Assembly: GCF_001437205.1 (NCBI RefSeq)
Contig: NZ_JQAZ01000003.1
Location: 166,530-230,529, forward strand
DNA from: Lactobacillus selangorensis
GTDB taxonomy: Bacteria; Bacillota; Bacilli; Lactobacillales; Lactobacillaceae
DNA: 64,000 nt
Reading direction: 5' to 3'
Shown: positions 1 through 9,647 of the stretch, piece after piece
How positions within the stretch are numbered: position 1 is the first letter of the stretch
How the letters are laid out: each line of letters opens with the position of its first letter
Notes under the pieces: generated by a model
Told to the model about the DNA's origin: nothing
What the model saw: only the letters and a program-made list of their open reading frames with translations
Database searches by the model: none
Program-made: the position numbers and the translations under genes

Positions 1-516
1 GTCCAGAGCAAACTCGATTTGGCCTATCAAATTGAGGACTATTTCTATGGCCCGCATTATTATGAATTATTGGTCACAAATGGGATGTTCGGCGGCAATC
101 CGTTGTCGCTGTTATTTGCCAATGTTCGTGAAAAGGCCAGTCTGGCTTATTATGCATCCAGCAACATTGATGCCTTTCGGGGGTTGATGACCGTTCAGTG
201 CGGTATTGATGCCCAGAATAAAGAGCAGGTTTTGGCAATCATCAAGGACCAACTGCATGATTTGCAGACGGGCCACTTTGCGGCTGCTTTGTTGCAGCAG
301 ACGCAAGCCGACTTGATCAATCATTATAATTCGGCGTTGGATAGTCCCCGTTATTTGACATCACAGGCTTTTTACAAGACATTGGTGCCTGAAGCGGTAA
401 TCGATGCGCATACATTTGAAAAAGGAATTTTACAAGTGACGGCCCAGCAAGTCCAGGAACGCGCCCAGACGATCCGTTTGCAAGCCATTTACTTCTTGGA
501 AGGCGAGGCCAACTAA
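1..516 (+). CDS. ymfF: M16-family peptidase-like protein (YmfF type), 5'-truncated by window edge
   Basis: The reading frame is open from base 1, so the gene begins upstream of the window and only the C-terminal ~171 residues are present. The text (GGNPLSLLFANVREKASLAYYA) resembles the second-half domain of M16 insulinase-like proteins, where an R/Y pair follows a conserved small-residue loop. The partner gene starts one base after the stop and encodes the zinc-binding subunit. In Bacillus the same ymfF-ymfH pair precedes ymfI. M16 proteins of this type often act as heterodimers in which only one subunit carries the zinc site. Substrate is unknown. The zinc motif of this protein, if any, would be outside the window. 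Confidence 0.8.
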   Translation, partial: VQSKLDLAYQIEDYFYGPHYYELLVTNGMFGGNPLSLLFANVREKASLAYYASSNIDAFRGLMTVQCGIDAQNKEQVLAIIKDQLHDLQTGHFAAALLQQTQADLINHYNSALDSPRYLTSQAFYKTLVPEAVIDAHTFEKGILQVTAQQVQERAQTIRLQAIYFLEGEAN

Positions 517-517
517 C

Positions 518-1825
518 ATGGAGAAACAAATTTATGCCCGACTGGGTGAAACCCTGTATTCGGAAACTTTAGCGAACGGGCTGCAGGTCCATTTGCTGCC
601 ACGCAAGGGGTATCACAAAACTTATGCCATGTTTACGACTCATTATGGTTCGATCGATAATGAATTCGTTCCGATCGGCACAGATAAACCAGTTCACGTT
701 CCGGATGGGATTGCTCATTTTCTCGAACACAAAATGTTTGACCAGAAGGATCATGATGTCTTTGAAACCTTTGGCAAGTATGGCGCCGATTCGAACGCAT
801 TTACCAGTTATACCCGCACCAGTTATTTATTTTCATGTACCGACCATGTCAAACAGAATTTAGAGACGCTGCTCGACTTCGTTCAGGAACCGTACTTCAC
901 GGAGCAGTCGGTCAATAAGGAAAAGGGCATCATCGCTCAAGAAATCCAGATGTATGAGGATGATCCCAATTGGCAGTTGTTCTCAGGCATTTTAGCCAAT
1001 TTATATCCGCAGCATCCAGTGCGGCTGGATATTGCCGGGACCGTCGACTCGATTCAGGCCATCACGCCTGATGAGCTCTATACGGCTTATAATACTTTTT
1101 ACAATCCCAGCAACATGGATTTATTTGTGACTGGCAAATTGGTTCCAGATGAAATGATGGGGTGGATTCGTGCCAATCAGGAAGCTAAAGAATTTCCGCA
1201 GGCAGCACCAATTCAGCGTTTTTATCCGACTGAAGCAGAAGACGGCAGCGATATTCTGCCATATCGCGTCTTGGAAATGTCTGTGCAGCGGCCGAAGAGT
1301 ATTGTCGGTTTGAAAGGGCTGCATCGCTTTCCGGAAGATGAAAACGGACTGAAGGATGAATTGGCGTTGAACCTGTTATTCCAGATGCTGTTTGGATCAT
1401 CATCGAAGAATTACACGCGCCTGTATGATGCCGGTACGATTGACGATTCATTCGGTTATGAAATTGATGTCGACCGGTCCTTCAATTTTGCGACAATCAG
1501 CGGCGATGCCAATAATGCGCAAGAATTTTCAGATGCAATCATTGATATTCTGGAACATTATCCGGATAGTCCTGAACTGACTAATTCGCATCTGCAGCAT
1601 GTCGAACGGGGCACGATTGGCAAATATTTGCAATCGTGGAATTCGCTTGAAGCAGTGGCCAATCAGTTTACGGACACCAATTTTGGCGATGCCAATTTAT
1701 TTGAGGTGCTTCCGATTTTGGACAGTCTGACATTGGATGATATCAAGCACACTGCGGCTCATTATATCGACCTCGATGCGCTGAGCGTCTTTCATATTCT
1801 TCCAAAGGATACGACGACAGCATGA
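518..1825 (+). CDS. ymfH: M16-family zinc metallopeptidase (YmfH type)
   Basis: This 435-residue protein carries the inverted zinc motif HFLEH at residues 67-71 (H67, H71 as ligands, E70 as catalytic base), followed by the glutamate-rich segment near residues 141-148 (EKGIIAQEIQMYEDD) that supplies the third ligand. The C-terminal half has the R/Y region typical of M16 enzymes. It is coupled to the upstream ymfF-like gene (1-base gap) and overlaps the following SDR gene by 4 bases (ATGA), which implies one operon. Function as a putative processing peptidase is inferred from family; the substrate is not known. Length is normal for the family. Confidence 0.88.
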   Translation: MEKQIYARLGETLYSETLANGLQVHLLPRKGYHKTYAMFTTHYGSIDNEFVPIGTDKPVHVPDGIAHFLEHKMFDQKDHDVFETFGKYGADSNAFTSYTRTSYLFSCTDHVKQNLETLLDFVQEPYFTEQSVNKEKGIIAQEIQMYEDDPNWQLFSGILANLYPQHPVRLDIAGTVDSIQAITPDELYTAYNTFYNPSNMDLFVTGKLVPDEMMGWIRANQEAKEFPQAAPIQRFYPTEAEDGSDILPYRVLEMSVQRPKSIVGLKGLHRFPEDENGLKDELALNLLFQMLFGSSSKNYTRLYDAGTIDDSFGYEIDVDRSFNFATISGDANNAQEFSDAIIDILEHYPDSPELTNSHLQHVERGTIGKYLQSWNSLEAVANQFTDTNFGDANLFEVLPILDSLTLDDIKHTAAHYIDLDALSVFHILPKDTTTA

Positions 1826-2550
1826 TTGGAACAGCTTTGATTATCGGAGCATCCGGTGATATCGGAACAGCGACGGCCAAGGAATTGGCGGCGGCCGGCT
1901 GGTCGCTCGATCTCCATTACAACCATAACCAGCAGCGGATTCAGGCATTAAGTACGGATTTACATGCGCAATATCCGGACCAGGATTTTCTGCCAGTCCA
2001 GGCTGATTTAACCGATGAAGCAAGTGTGGCGCAACTGCAGACCCAGTTATTCAGTGTCGATGCAGTCGTTTTTGCGGCCGGCATCACTTTCTACGGTTTG
2101 TTTCAGGAATTGTCAGCCGAACAGCTGGAACAGTTGTGGCAGATTCATGTCAAATCGCCCTTACTGCTAGTGCAGGGCCTGCAGGAGAAACTAGCTCGCA
2201 GCCACCATGGCCGAATTGTTTTTGTCGGTTCGGTTTACGGCGGACGAGGCAGTGCAATGGAAGTAGCGTATAGCACTGTCAAAGGGGCCCAAACGGCTTT
2301 TGCCAATGCCTATGCCCAAGAGGTGGCTTCATTAGGCATCACTGTCAATGTGATTGCACCAGGTGCTGTAGCAACACAGATGAATGCTCAGTTTGATGGG
2401 GCGGCCCAAGCGGCTATTCAGGCCACAATTCCGGCCGGCCACTTTGCGGCGCCGCAGGAAATTGCTTACTGGGTACTGGCACTGCTGGATCCACGTGCGA
2501 GTTATTTAACAGGACAAACTTTATATGTCGATGGCGGATGGTTGAAATAA
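1822..2550 (+). CDS. ymfI: SDR-family oxidoreductase (YmfI-like; EF-P 5-aminopentanone reductase family)
   Basis: A 242-residue short-chain dehydrogenase/reductase. The N-terminal cofactor loop reads GASGDIG (residues 8-14), the catalytic tyrosine-lysine pair is in YSTVKGA (about residues 150-156), and the C-terminus ends YLTGQTLYVDGGW, typical of the FabG-like branch. In Bacillus subtilis the gene at this position, YmfI, reduces the 5-aminopentanone on elongation factor P to 5-aminopentanol. Neighbour order (ymfH before, HTH membrane gene after) matches, so that role is a reasonable inference, but a generic FabG-like reductase cannot be excluded. Start ATG overlaps the upstream stop. Confidence 0.82.
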   Translation: MIGTALIIGASGDIGTATAKELAAAGWSLDLHYNHNQQRIQALSTDLHAQYPDQDFLPVQADLTDEASVAQLQTQLFSVDAVVFAAGITFYGLFQELSAEQLEQLWQIHVKSPLLLVQGLQEKLARSHHGRIVFVGSVYGGRGSAMEVAYSTVKGAQTAFANAYAQEVASLGITVNVIAPGAVATQMNAQFDGAAQAAIQATIPAGHFAAPQEIAYWVLALLDPRASYLTGQTLYVDGGWLK

Positions 2551-2576
2551 TAGGAACGTGGTAGGTGAACGAAAAA

Positions 2577-3479
2577 ATGAGTAATATCGGGGAAGAACTC
2601 CGTGATGCCCGCATTAAAAAGGGCTACACCTTGGATGATCTCCAACAGATCACCAAGATTCAAAAACGTTATTTGATTGCGATCGAAGAAGAAAAATTCG
2701 ATGAACTGCCAGGCGATTTTTATGTCCGGGCTTTCATCAAACAATACGCCGATACGGTCGGATTAGACGGCAATGAATTATTAGAGCAATATCAGGAAAA
2801 CGTCCCCCAGACGGATCCGCAAAAATACGTTGATCAGTCGGTCAGCGAGCAAACACGTACTTCGAAGGCAACGACCAATACGTGGTGGTTCCGGCTCGAG
2901 CAGCGTTTGCCGCAGATCATCATTGTCTTTTTAGTGGTCGTTTTAATTGGGGCCATCTATGCTTTTATGCTGCACAAACGGTCCGAAAACAAGCCGACGA
3001 TTCCGGATAACGGGGCCAAAGTGACTGTGTCGACCAATGCTAGTGCTAAAAAACGGGAATCTATCTCACGTGCCAAGGCCAGTTCCAGCAAAATGGCGGC
3101 ATCGGCCAAAAAGAAATCGTCTACTTCAACGAAGAAACTAGCCGTCAAGCAGACTGCCAAAAGCGGTAATACACAAGCTTATACAATCACGAATCTGCCA
3201 ACGGATAAGGACAGCCAGTTAGTGATCTCTGCCAAGAATAATGGCTCAGCTTGGATCACGGTGACACTGGACGACGCCACCTCAGCCACCTATACTGGGG
3301 AAGTAACGACGAGTGCCTCGCATACGGTGACGATTCCAAAAGCAACTAAGAAGATTGTGCTGACCAGCGGCAATTTAGCCAATACCGGCCTGAAGCTGAA
3401 TGAGACCGATGTGGCCTTAACCGCAGACAGTACGGCCAATTCAAGCGAAAAAACGACCATTACCTTTAGTGTGAAGTAA
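2577..3479 (+). CDS. ymfM: RodZ-like HTH/membrane protein (YmfM type)
   Basis: A cytoplasmic HTH_25/XRE-like domain occupies residues 1-~75 (GEELRDARIKKGYTLDDL), followed by a single membrane segment at about 110-131 (IIIVFLVVVLIGAIYAFML), a Ser/Ala/Lys-rich linker and an extracellular DUF4115-type beta domain to residue 300. This is the RodZ architecture: the cytoplasmic part binds MreB and helps maintain rod shape. The frame is open from a GTG at 2565, but AGGTGA at 2563-2568 is an 8-base-spaced Shine-Dalgarno for the ATG at 2577, which I prefer. It lies between ymfI and pgsA, as in Bacillus. Confidence 0.85.
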   Translation: MSNIGEELRDARIKKGYTLDDLQQITKIQKRYLIAIEEEKFDELPGDFYVRAFIKQYADTVGLDGNELLEQYQENVPQTDPQKYVDQSVSEQTRTSKATTNTWWFRLEQRLPQIIIVFLVVVLIGAIYAFMLHKRSENKPTIPDNGAKVTVSTNASAKKRESISRAKASSSKMAASAKKKSSTSTKKLAVKQTAKSGNTQAYTITNLPTDKDSQLVISAKNNGSAWITVTLDDATSATYTGEVTTSASHTVTIPKATKKIVLTSGNLANTGLKLNETDVALTADSTANSSEKTTITFSVK

Positions 3480-3506
3480 AAAAGTAGTCAAAGGAGAAAC
3501 AAATTT

Positions 3507-4091
3507 ATGAATTTACCCAACAAATTAACCATGTTTCGGATCATTCTGATCCCAATCTTTACCTTAGTTCTAGCACTTGGGATTCCAGGCGGCAGCATTA
3601 CGGTTGCCGGCACCGTGATTCCATGGGCCAATCTGGTCGCAACTGTGATTTTTATCGTGGCTTCGCTGACCGATTTAGCCGATGGAAAAATTGCACGTTC
3701 GCAGCACCTGGTCACTAATTTTGGGAAATTTGCCGATCCTTTGGCTGACAAAATTCTGGTGCTGACGGCGTTTGTTTTTCTGACCTCGTTTGGTATCGTG
3801 CCGGCATGGGTTACATCAATCATTGTCTGGCGTGAACTGGCGGTGACTGGGCTCCGTCTGCTTTTGAGCGAAGGCGGCGAAGTGATGGCGGCTGCAATGC
3901 CAGGCAAGATTAAGACAACATCGCAGATGATTGCAATCATCTTGTTATTATTGAACAACGTCTTCTTCAATAACATTCATTTGCCGTTAGGACAGATTAT
4001 GCTGTACGTTGCTTTATTCTTTACAATTTACTCCGGTGCCGATTACTTTATTAAAAATCGTGGCGTCTTTTCAGATTCATTCACACATTAG
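3507..4091 (+). CDS. pgsA: CDP-diacylglycerol--glycerol-3-phosphate 3-phosphatidyltransferase
   Basis: A 194-residue integral membrane enzyme making phosphatidylglycerophosphate from CDP-diacylglycerol and glycerol-3-phosphate, the committed step to phosphatidylglycerol. The CDP-alcohol phosphatidyltransferase signature is visible at about residues 52-75: DLADGKIAR, then FGKFADPLADK, giving the D-x2-DG-x2-AR...G-x3-D-x3-D metal-binding pattern. Several hydrophobic helices surround it. A clear Shine-Dalgarno (AAAGGAGA near 3490) precedes the ATG. It sits between the RodZ-like gene and cinA, the standard Firmicutes arrangement, probably cotranscribed. Confidence 0.95.
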   Translation: MNLPNKLTMFRIILIPIFTLVLALGIPGGSITVAGTVIPWANLVATVIFIVASLTDLADGKIARSQHLVTNFGKFADPLADKILVLTAFVFLTSFGIVPAWVTSIIVWRELAVTGLRLLLSEGGEVMAAAMPGKIKTTSQMIAIILLLLNNVFFNNIHLPLGQIMLYVALFFTIYSGADYFIKNRGVFSDSFTH

Positions 4092-4119
4092 TTGCGTAAT
4101 GGTAAGGTAGGAGGACAAA

Positions 4120-5370
4120 ATGCAGGCAGAAATTATTGCAGTTGGAACGGAAATGTTATTGGGCCAGATCGTGGACACGAATGGCCCTTTTATGGCCCGG
4201 CAACTAGCCGACCTAGGAATCAATTTATATACGGAAACGATTGTCGGCGACAATCCTGAACGGCTGGAAGAAGCCATTCAGCTTGCCGATTCACGAAGTC
4301 AGTTGACGATTCTGATCGGCGGCTTAGGACCGACTAAGGATGATCTGACCAAGCAGACGGTGGCGAAACATCTTGGCGTCGATCTGATGCTTGATGAAAC
4401 CGCCATGAAACAAATCGCGGCGCATTTTAAGCAGGCCCAGCGTGAGATGACACCCAATAACTGGGTTCAGGCGCAAGTGCCAGCAGGGGCAACTGTCTTG
4501 CCGAATACAATCGGGTTGGCTGTCGGCGGATTCAGCGAGAAAAATGGGCATGGTTATTTGATTCTGCCAGGTCCGCCCCGTGAATTCGAACCGATGGTGA
4601 CGCAATTTGTACGACCGTTACTCGCAAAAACGTACCATCCCGATGAAGAAATTATTTCACGAGTGCTCCGGTTCTACGGCATCGGCGAATCTCGTTTAGC
4701 TACTGAACTAGCCGATTTAATCGACCAGCAGCAGAATCCGACGATTGCACCTTACATCAAGGCGGATGAAGTGACGTTGCGGCTGACGGCTCGGGCCCAT
4801 ACGGACGCGGAAGCCAAAAAGTTGCTGGATCAAACGGAACAGCAGATTCAGGCCCGAATCGGTCAGTATTTCTATGGCTATGGCGATGATAATTCATTGG
4901 CACAGGTTGTTGTGACGGCCTTAAAAGCACAACATGTGTCGATTACCGCCGCCGAAAGTTTGACGGCAGGTCTGTTTCAGGCCACGATTGGCAGTATTCC
5001 CGGTGCTTCGGAGATTTTCAATGGCGGTTTTGTGACGTATGCATTAGCGGCCAAAGCCAGTTTGCTGGATATTCCGACGGCCCAGCTTGAACATGACGGG
5101 GTCGTCAGCGCCGAAACAGCTATTGCGATGGCTCGGCAGAGTAAAGCTAAAATGAATAGCGACATTGGAATTTCCTTTACTGGCGTCGCTGGACCTGATG
5201 AATTGGAAGGTCATCCGGCGGGGACGGTTTATATTGGTTTGGCTTTTAAAAATCAGGAACCAGTCGCACAGCTGTATCACTTTTCAGGCGGCCGTAATGA
5301 TGTCCGGCGCCGTTCAGTAATGAGCGGCTTAAGCTTGATTTTACGGGCTTTACAGGCAGAAAATAAATAG
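4120..5370 (+). CDS. cinA: CinA family protein (competence/damage-inducible)
   Basis: A 416-residue protein of the usual two-domain form: an N-terminal MoCF-biosynthesis-like (COG1058) domain, residues 1-~170, starting AEIIAVGTEMLLGQIVDTN and containing GGLGPTKDD, and a C-terminal CinA domain (~255-410; AAESLTAGL, FTGVAGPD) of the nicotinamide-nucleotide amidase type. CinA is tied to NMN recycling and, in streptococci, to RecA recruitment during competence. GGAGG precedes the ATG. It lies directly upstream of recA; the recA promoter and a LexA-type box start at the cinA stop codon, so recA can be expressed separately. Confidence 0.93.
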   Translation: MQAEIIAVGTEMLLGQIVDTNGPFMARQLADLGINLYTETIVGDNPERLEEAIQLADSRSQLTILIGGLGPTKDDLTKQTVAKHLGVDLMLDETAMKQIAAHFKQAQREMTPNNWVQAQVPAGATVLPNTIGLAVGGFSEKNGHGYLILPGPPREFEPMVTQFVRPLLAKTYHPDEEIISRVLRFYGIGESRLATELADLIDQQQNPTIAPYIKADEVTLRLTARAHTDAEAKKLLDQTEQQIQARIGQYFYGYGDDNSLAQVVVTALKAQHVSITAAESLTAGLFQATIGSIPGASEIFNGGFVTYALAAKASLLDIPTAQLEHDGVVSAETAIAMARQSKAKMNSDIGISFTGVAGPDELEGHPAGTVYIGLAFKNQEPVAQLYHFSGGRNDVRRRSVMSGLSLILRALQAENK

Positions 5371-5420
5371 GAACATTTGTTCGATTTTTGCTTGCTTTTC
5401 TGCAACTGAACCAGTAAAAT
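5370..5420 (+). promoter_or_regulatory. recA promoter with LexA (SOS) box
   Basis: The 14-mer GGAACATTTGTTCG (5370-5383) matches the Gram-positive LexA/DinR consensus CGAACATATGTTCG at 12 of 14 positions. It is followed by TTGCTT (-35, 5392-5397), a 17-base spacer and TAAAAT (-10, 5415-5420). The box lies just upstream of the -35, so LexA binding could block polymerase. The element begins at the last base of cinA. Confidence 0.8.
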
Positions 5421-5464
5421 AAGAGGTACACAAGAGTTGAAACGACCTTTGAGGAGGTAACAGA

Positions 5465-6589
5465 TTGGCTAAAGATGAACGTCAAGCAGCTTTAGATTCT
5501 GCTTTGAAGAAAATTGAAAAAGACTTTGGGAAAGGTTCCATCATGCGGATGGGCGATAAGGCTGATTCCAAAATCTCAACCGTCTCGACCGGATCACTGG
5601 CGCTTGATGATGCATTAGGCGTTGGCGGTTTCCCACGGGGACGGATTATTGAAGTTTACGGCCCAGAAAGTTCTGGGAAAACGACCTTAGCATTGCAGGC
5701 TGTTGCCGAAGTGCAGAAGCAAGGTGGTACAGCTGCGTATATCGATGCTGAAAACGCAATGGACCCTGAATATGCCAAGGCATTAGGGGTCAATATTGAT
5801 GATTTATTGATTTCACAACCAGATACTGGCGAACAAGGCTTGGAAATCATGGATGCCTTAGTTTCTTCCGGTGCAATCGACATTGTTGTTGTCGATTCAG
5901 TAGCGGCTTTAGTGCCCCGTGCCGAAATCGAAGGTGAAATGGGTGATGCCCATGTCGGCTTGCAGGCCCGTTTGATGTCCCAAGCATTGCGGAAATTATC
6001 CGGTTCGATCAATAAGACTAAGACAATCGCAATCTTCATCAACCAGATTCGTGAAAAAGTCGGCGTCATGTTCGGAAACCCTGAAACGACTCCTGGCGGC
6101 CGGGCTTTGAAGTTCTATGCGACGATCCGTCTGGAAATCCGCCGTGCTGAACAAATTAAAAACGGCACCGAAGTCGTCGGAAACCGGACCAAGATTAAAG
6201 TGGTCAAGAACAAGGTTGCACCGCCATTCCGGCGCGCTGAAGTCGATATTATGTATGGCAAGGGGATTTCTCAAACCGGCGAAATTATCGACATGGCCGT
6301 TGAAAAGGATATCGTTAATAAGAGTGGTTCGTGGTACTCTTACGGCGATGAACGAATCGGCCAGGGCCGTGAAAATGCCAAGCAGTATTTGGAAGATCAT
6401 CCAGATGTTGAAGACGAACTGCGCCAGAAAGTGCGGACAGCTTACGGCATGGATGGTGAAGGCGAAGCAGATGCAGAAGCAAATGCAGCCGAAAAAGCTA
6501 AAGACGATAAAAACAAGGACAGCAAAGATAAGAAAAAAGACGCTCCTAAAGAAGAAGCGCCAACCTTATTTGATGCGGATAAAAAATAA
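5465..6589 (+). CDS. recA: Recombinase A
   Basis: A 374-residue RecA: DNA-dependent ATPase forming filaments on single-stranded DNA for homologous recombination and LexA autocleavage. Walker A is GPESSGKT at residues 66-73, Walker [13 protein letters not shown] near 138-149, and the L2 region and FINQIR motif are intact. The C-terminal ~45 residues are a lysine/acid/alanine-rich tail ending TLFDADKK. Translation starts at a TTG (5465) behind a near-perfect Shine-Dalgarno GAGGAGGTAA (5451-5460). It has its own SOS-type promoter and a strong terminator. Confidence 0.98.
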   Translation: MAKDERQAALDSALKKIEKDFGKGSIMRMGDKADSKISTVSTGSLALDDALGVGGFPRGRIIEVYGPESSGKTTLALQAVAEVQKQGGTAAYIDAENAMDPEYAKALGVNIDDLLISQPDTGEQGLEIMDALVSSGAIDIVVVDSVAALVPRAEIEGEMGDAHVGLQARLMSQALRKLSGSINKTKTIAIFINQIREKVGVMFGNPETTPGGRALKFYATIRLEIRRAEQIKNGTEVVGNRTKIKVVKNKVAPPFRRAEVDIMYGKGISQTGEIIDMAVEKDIVNKSGSWYSYGDERIGQGRENAKQYLEDHPDVEDELRQKVRTAYGMDGEGEADAEANAAEKAKDDKNKDSKDKKKDAPKEEAPTLFDADKK

Positions 6590-6601
6590 TTTGTTCCTGT
6601 C

Positions 6602-6640
6602 AAGCAGCTTGCCAAGGTAATCTTGGCAAGCTGCTTTTTT
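6602..6640 (+). terminator. Rho-independent terminator after recA
   Basis: A perfect 15-bp stem (6602-6616 with 6622-6636), 5-base loop and a run of T's ending at 6640. Confidence 0.93.
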
Positions 6641-6717
6641 GATGTCACAAAAAGATAACGGGAAAATGACAATTGAAAAGAAAGGCCGTCAAATCCGTTT
6701 ATAGAGGCCAAATTTTA

Positions 6718-6746
6718 TTGACAGTCATATGTGTAAATTATAGAAT
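6718..6746 (+). promoter_or_regulatory. Sigma-A-type promoter upstream of rny
   Basis: Consensus TTGACA (6718-6723), 17-base spacer, TAGAAT (6741-6746). An AT-rich leader of about 95 bases separates it from the rny start; I see no clear structure in that leader. Confidence 0.8.
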
Positions 6747-6850
6747 GAAAAGGTAAATAGTAATCAAAATTTAACAAACCATCTTTAAAAAATTTTACGA
6801 TTTACGTTTTTAGTTTAATCGAATTTTTTTGATGATGCGGAGGTGAGAAG

Positions 6851-8347
6851 ATGAATTTAGTGATTTCATTAATCCTCGCAGTCATCATGTTAGTTATCGG
6901 GTTATTCAGTGGTTATTTCGTTCGTAAAAACATTCATGATAAGCAGATCAACGGCGCTAAAGATACTGCAGAGGGTATTATTGAAACTGCTAAGCAACAG
7001 GCAGAAACGCAAAAAAAGGAGCGGCGGGCCGAAGCGCAAAAACAGGAAAACCGGTTATTGCAGCGCGAAGAAACACTCGACCACAAGGATACGACGCTTG
7101 AGAACAAAGAGCAGTCCTTGTCCGATCGGGAAACCAACTTGAACAATCGCCAGCAGAAACTGGACGACAAACATGCTCAAGTTGATGATTTGATCAATCA
7201 GCAGAAGGCCAAACTCGAAGAAGTGGCTGAATTGTCGAGGGATGATGCAAAGGGCATCATTATTCATCAGACTCAGCAGGATCTTCAGCATGAACGAGCT
7301 GTGATGATCAAGGAAAGTGAAGACCAGGCCAAGTCAGAAGCTGACCGTAAGGCGAAGCTGCTGATTGCCGATGCTATTCAGCGGAGTGCAGCGGATATGG
7401 TGACGGAAACAACAGTGACCGTGGTCAACTTACCAAATGAAGAAATGAAAGGCCGGATTATTGGCCGTGAAGGCCGCAATATTCGGACGTTAGAGACGTT
7501 GACCGGGATTGACCTGATCATCGACGATACGCCGGAAGCGGTCGTTTTGAGCGGCTTTGATCCGATTCGGCGGGAAATTGCCCGCATTGCCTTAGAGAAG
7601 CTCATCCAAGACGGCCGGATTCATCCGGCTCGAATCGAAGAAGCAGTCGATAAGGCCCGCAAGGAAATGGACAGTCGCATCCGTGAAATCGGGGAACAAG
7701 CTGTCTTTGACCTCGACATTCACAACATGCATCCTGACTTGATTAAGATTGTCGGACGACTGCACTTCCGGACCAGTTATGGACAGAATGTGCTCAACCA
7801 TTCGATTGAAGTGGCCAAGTTAGCCGGTGTCATGGCAGCCGAACTTGGCGAAGATGAAAATCTAGCTAAACGCGCCGGTCTGCTCCATGATATTGGGAAA
7901 GCCCTTGACCATGAAGTTGATGGCTCGCATGTTGAAATCGGGGTCGAAATTGCCAAGAAGTATAATGAACCCGAAGTCGTTGTCAACACGATTGCTTCAC
8001 ACCATGGCGACGTTGAACCAACGTCCGTCATTGCCGTTTTAGTTGCAGCTGCCGATGCCATTTCGGCAGCCCGGCCAGGCGCACGCAGCGAATCGCTTGA
8101 AAACTATATCCACCGTTTGGAGAAGCTGGAAGAAATTACCAACAGTTTCAAGGGAGTCGATCATAGTTATGCGATCCAAGCCGGCCGTGAAGTGCGGGTT
8201 GTCGTCAAGCCCAACGAGATCAGCGATGATCAATCCGTTGTGCTGGCGCATGACATTAAGAACCAGATCGAAAAAGAATTGGATTACCCGGGTCACATCA
8301 AAGTGACCGTTATTCGAGAAACACGAACAATCGAATATGCCAAATAA
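6851..8347 (+). CDS. rny: Ribonuclease Y
   Basis: A 498-residue membrane-anchored endoribonuclease that initiates mRNA decay. One N-terminal membrane helix (residues 2-23) is followed by a long charged coiled coil (~30-180, rich in E/K/Q), a KH RNA-binding domain ([15 protein letters not shown] near 200-215) and an HD catalytic domain ([12 protein letters not shown] near 343-354; a second H at ASHHGD). The C-terminal domain ends TRTIEYAK, as is usual. Slightly shorter than the ~520-residue Bacillus enzyme, the difference lying in the coiled coil. Shine-Dalgarno GGAGGTGAG precedes the ATG. It is a single transcription unit. Confidence 0.97.
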   Translation: MNLVISLILAVIMLVIGLFSGYFVRKNIHDKQINGAKDTAEGIIETAKQQAETQKKERRAEAQKQENRLLQREETLDHKDTTLENKEQSLSDRETNLNNRQQKLDDKHAQVDDLINQQKAKLEEVAELSRDDAKGIIIHQTQQDLQHERAVMIKESEDQAKSEADRKAKLLIADAIQRSAADMVTETTVTVVNLPNEEMKGRIIGREGRNIRTLETLTGIDLIIDDTPEAVVLSGFDPIRREIARIALEKLIQDGRIHPARIEEAVDKARKEMDSRIREIGEQAVFDLDIHNMHPDLIKIVGRLHFRTSYGQNVLNHSIEVAKLAGVMAAELGEDENLAKRAGLLHDIGKALDHEVDGSHVEIGVEIAKKYNEPEVVVNTIASHHGDVEPTSVIAVLVAAADAISAARPGARSESLENYIHRLEKLEEITNSFKGVDHSYAIQAGREVRVVVKPNEISDDQSVVLAHDIKNQIEKELDYPGHIKVTVIRETRTIEYAK

Positions 8348-8376
8348 ACATGGTGCAGATGAACACTAGACGAACA

Positions 8377-8407
8377 GGTTTCGACAGGGATGTCGGGGCC
8401 TTTTTGT
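8377..8407 (+). terminator. Probable terminator after rny
   Basis: A 10-bp stem (8377-8386 with 8391-8400) with three G-U pairs and a 4-base loop, followed by TTTTTGTTT. Confidence 0.65.
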
Positions 8408-8446
8408 TTGCCAGCGACTGATTTAGGCAAGCGTCTAAAGATTGAT

Positions 8447-8474
8447 TTGGTTCTGAAATGGAGTAAGGTATAAT
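8447..8474 (+). promoter_or_regulatory. Promoter upstream of tagO
   Basis: TTGGTT (8447-8452), 16-base spacer, consensus TATAAT (8469-8474), 35 bases before the start codon. Confidence 0.68.
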
Positions 8475-8509
8475 AGAACTAGTTCATTAAGAAAGTAGGA
8501 ACCCCATTT

Positions 8510-9610
8510 ATGTCGAGCATGTTTAGTATTATTGTGAAACTATTCGTGACCATGCTGATTGCAGCAGGAATCACGCCCTTCGTCCGCAAAATTGCCTTTG
8601 TACTGGGTGCGGTCGATAATCCCAACGCACGGCGGGTCAATAAAAAGCCGATGCCCACAATGGGCGGCCTTGCCATTTTTATGGCCTATACCTTTGCTAC
8701 GTTTGTGCTATTACGCAACCAATTTCCGACCCACGTCCTGTTCGGGACGTTTCTCGGCGAAATTGCGATCATTTTGACGGGAATGATCGATGATGTCAAG
8801 GAGTTGAAGCCCCGGCAGAAAATGTTAGGCATTTTTATCGCCGCTTTATTGATTTGCCTGATTGCCGGTATTCGGATGGACGAAGTCACGCTCCCGATTT
8901 TCGGGACCTTCCAGCTTGGGTGGTGGAGTTATCCGATCACGATCTTCTGGATCTTGGCGATCACCAATGCTGTCAATTTGATTGATGGGCTCGATGGTTT
9001 AGCAACTGGGGTGTCGATCATTGCGCTGTTTACGATGGGAGTCATCGCCTATTTCTTCCTGACGGTGCCGTACATGTATGTGTCCGTGATGATTTTCACC
9101 TTAGCCGCCGCTGAAATCGGGTTCCTGCCGCATAACTTCCATCCGGCCAAGATTTTCTTGGGCGACACGGGGTCGTTGTTTATCGGCTTTATGATTTCCG
9201 TCTTTTCGTTGCAGGGTTTGAAGAATGTAACGTTCATCACTTTGATTATTCCGGTGATCATTTTAGGGGTTCCGATTACCGACACGACCTTTGCCATGCT
9301 GCGTCGAATTTTAAATAAAAAACCGATTTCGCAGGCTGATAAGGGCCACCTGCATCATCGGTTAATGGTGATGGGGCTCAGCCATCGCCAGACCGTTTTG
9401 ACGATTTATGGGATTGCCTTGATTTTTGCCTTTATTTCATTGCTGTATCCATTGTCGCCGTTATGGGGCGGCTTGCTGCTGACTGTGGCCGTTCTAATCG
9501 GTTTGGAAATTTTCGTCGAGCTGATCGGCTTGATGGGGCCGAACCGCCAGCCGCTGCTGCATTTTATTGAAGGCATGATTCGGGGCCGTAAAAATCATAA
9601 AGAAAAATAA
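8510..9610 (+). CDS. tagO: Undecaprenyl-phosphate GlcNAc-1-phosphate transferase (TagO/WecA/MraY family)
   Basis: A 366-residue polytopic membrane protein, about ten or eleven helices. Family signatures are the N-terminal PTMGGLAIF, cytoplasmic GMIDDVKELKPRQK (residues 87-100), AITNAVNLIDGLDGLATG (~150-167), FLGDTGSLFIGF and the basic loop ending GHLHHRL. These contain the aspartates and histidines used for Mg2+ and nucleotide-sugar binding. It starts undecaprenyl-linked wall polymer synthesis (teichoic acid or other wall polysaccharide). MraY itself is less likely because the gene is not in a murein cluster. It stands alone, convergent with yvyE. Confidence 0.9.
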   Translation: MSSMFSIIVKLFVTMLIAAGITPFVRKIAFVLGAVDNPNARRVNKKPMPTMGGLAIFMAYTFATFVLLRNQFPTHVLFGTFLGEIAIILTGMIDDVKELKPRQKMLGIFIAALLICLIAGIRMDEVTLPIFGTFQLGWWSYPITIFWILAITNAVNLIDGLDGLATGVSIIALFTMGVIAYFFLTVPYMYVSVMIFTLAAAEIGFLPHNFHPAKIFLGDTGSLFIGFMISVFSLQGLKNVTFITLIIPVIILGVPITDTTFAMLRRILNKKPISQADKGHLHHRLMVMGLSHRQTVLTIYGIALIFAFISLLYPLSPLWGGLLLTVAVLIGLEIFVELIGLMGPNRQPLLHFIEGMIRGRKNHKEK

Positions 9611-9647
9611 ACAAAAAGGACGAAAACTCAGTTTTCGTCCTTTTTGT
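9611..9647. terminator. Bidirectional terminator between tagO and yvyE
   Basis: A perfect 17-bp stem (9611-9627 with 9631-9647) around a 3-base loop; A-rich and T-rich arms make it work both ways. The loop TCA is the complement of the yvyE stop codon. Confidence 0.92.
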
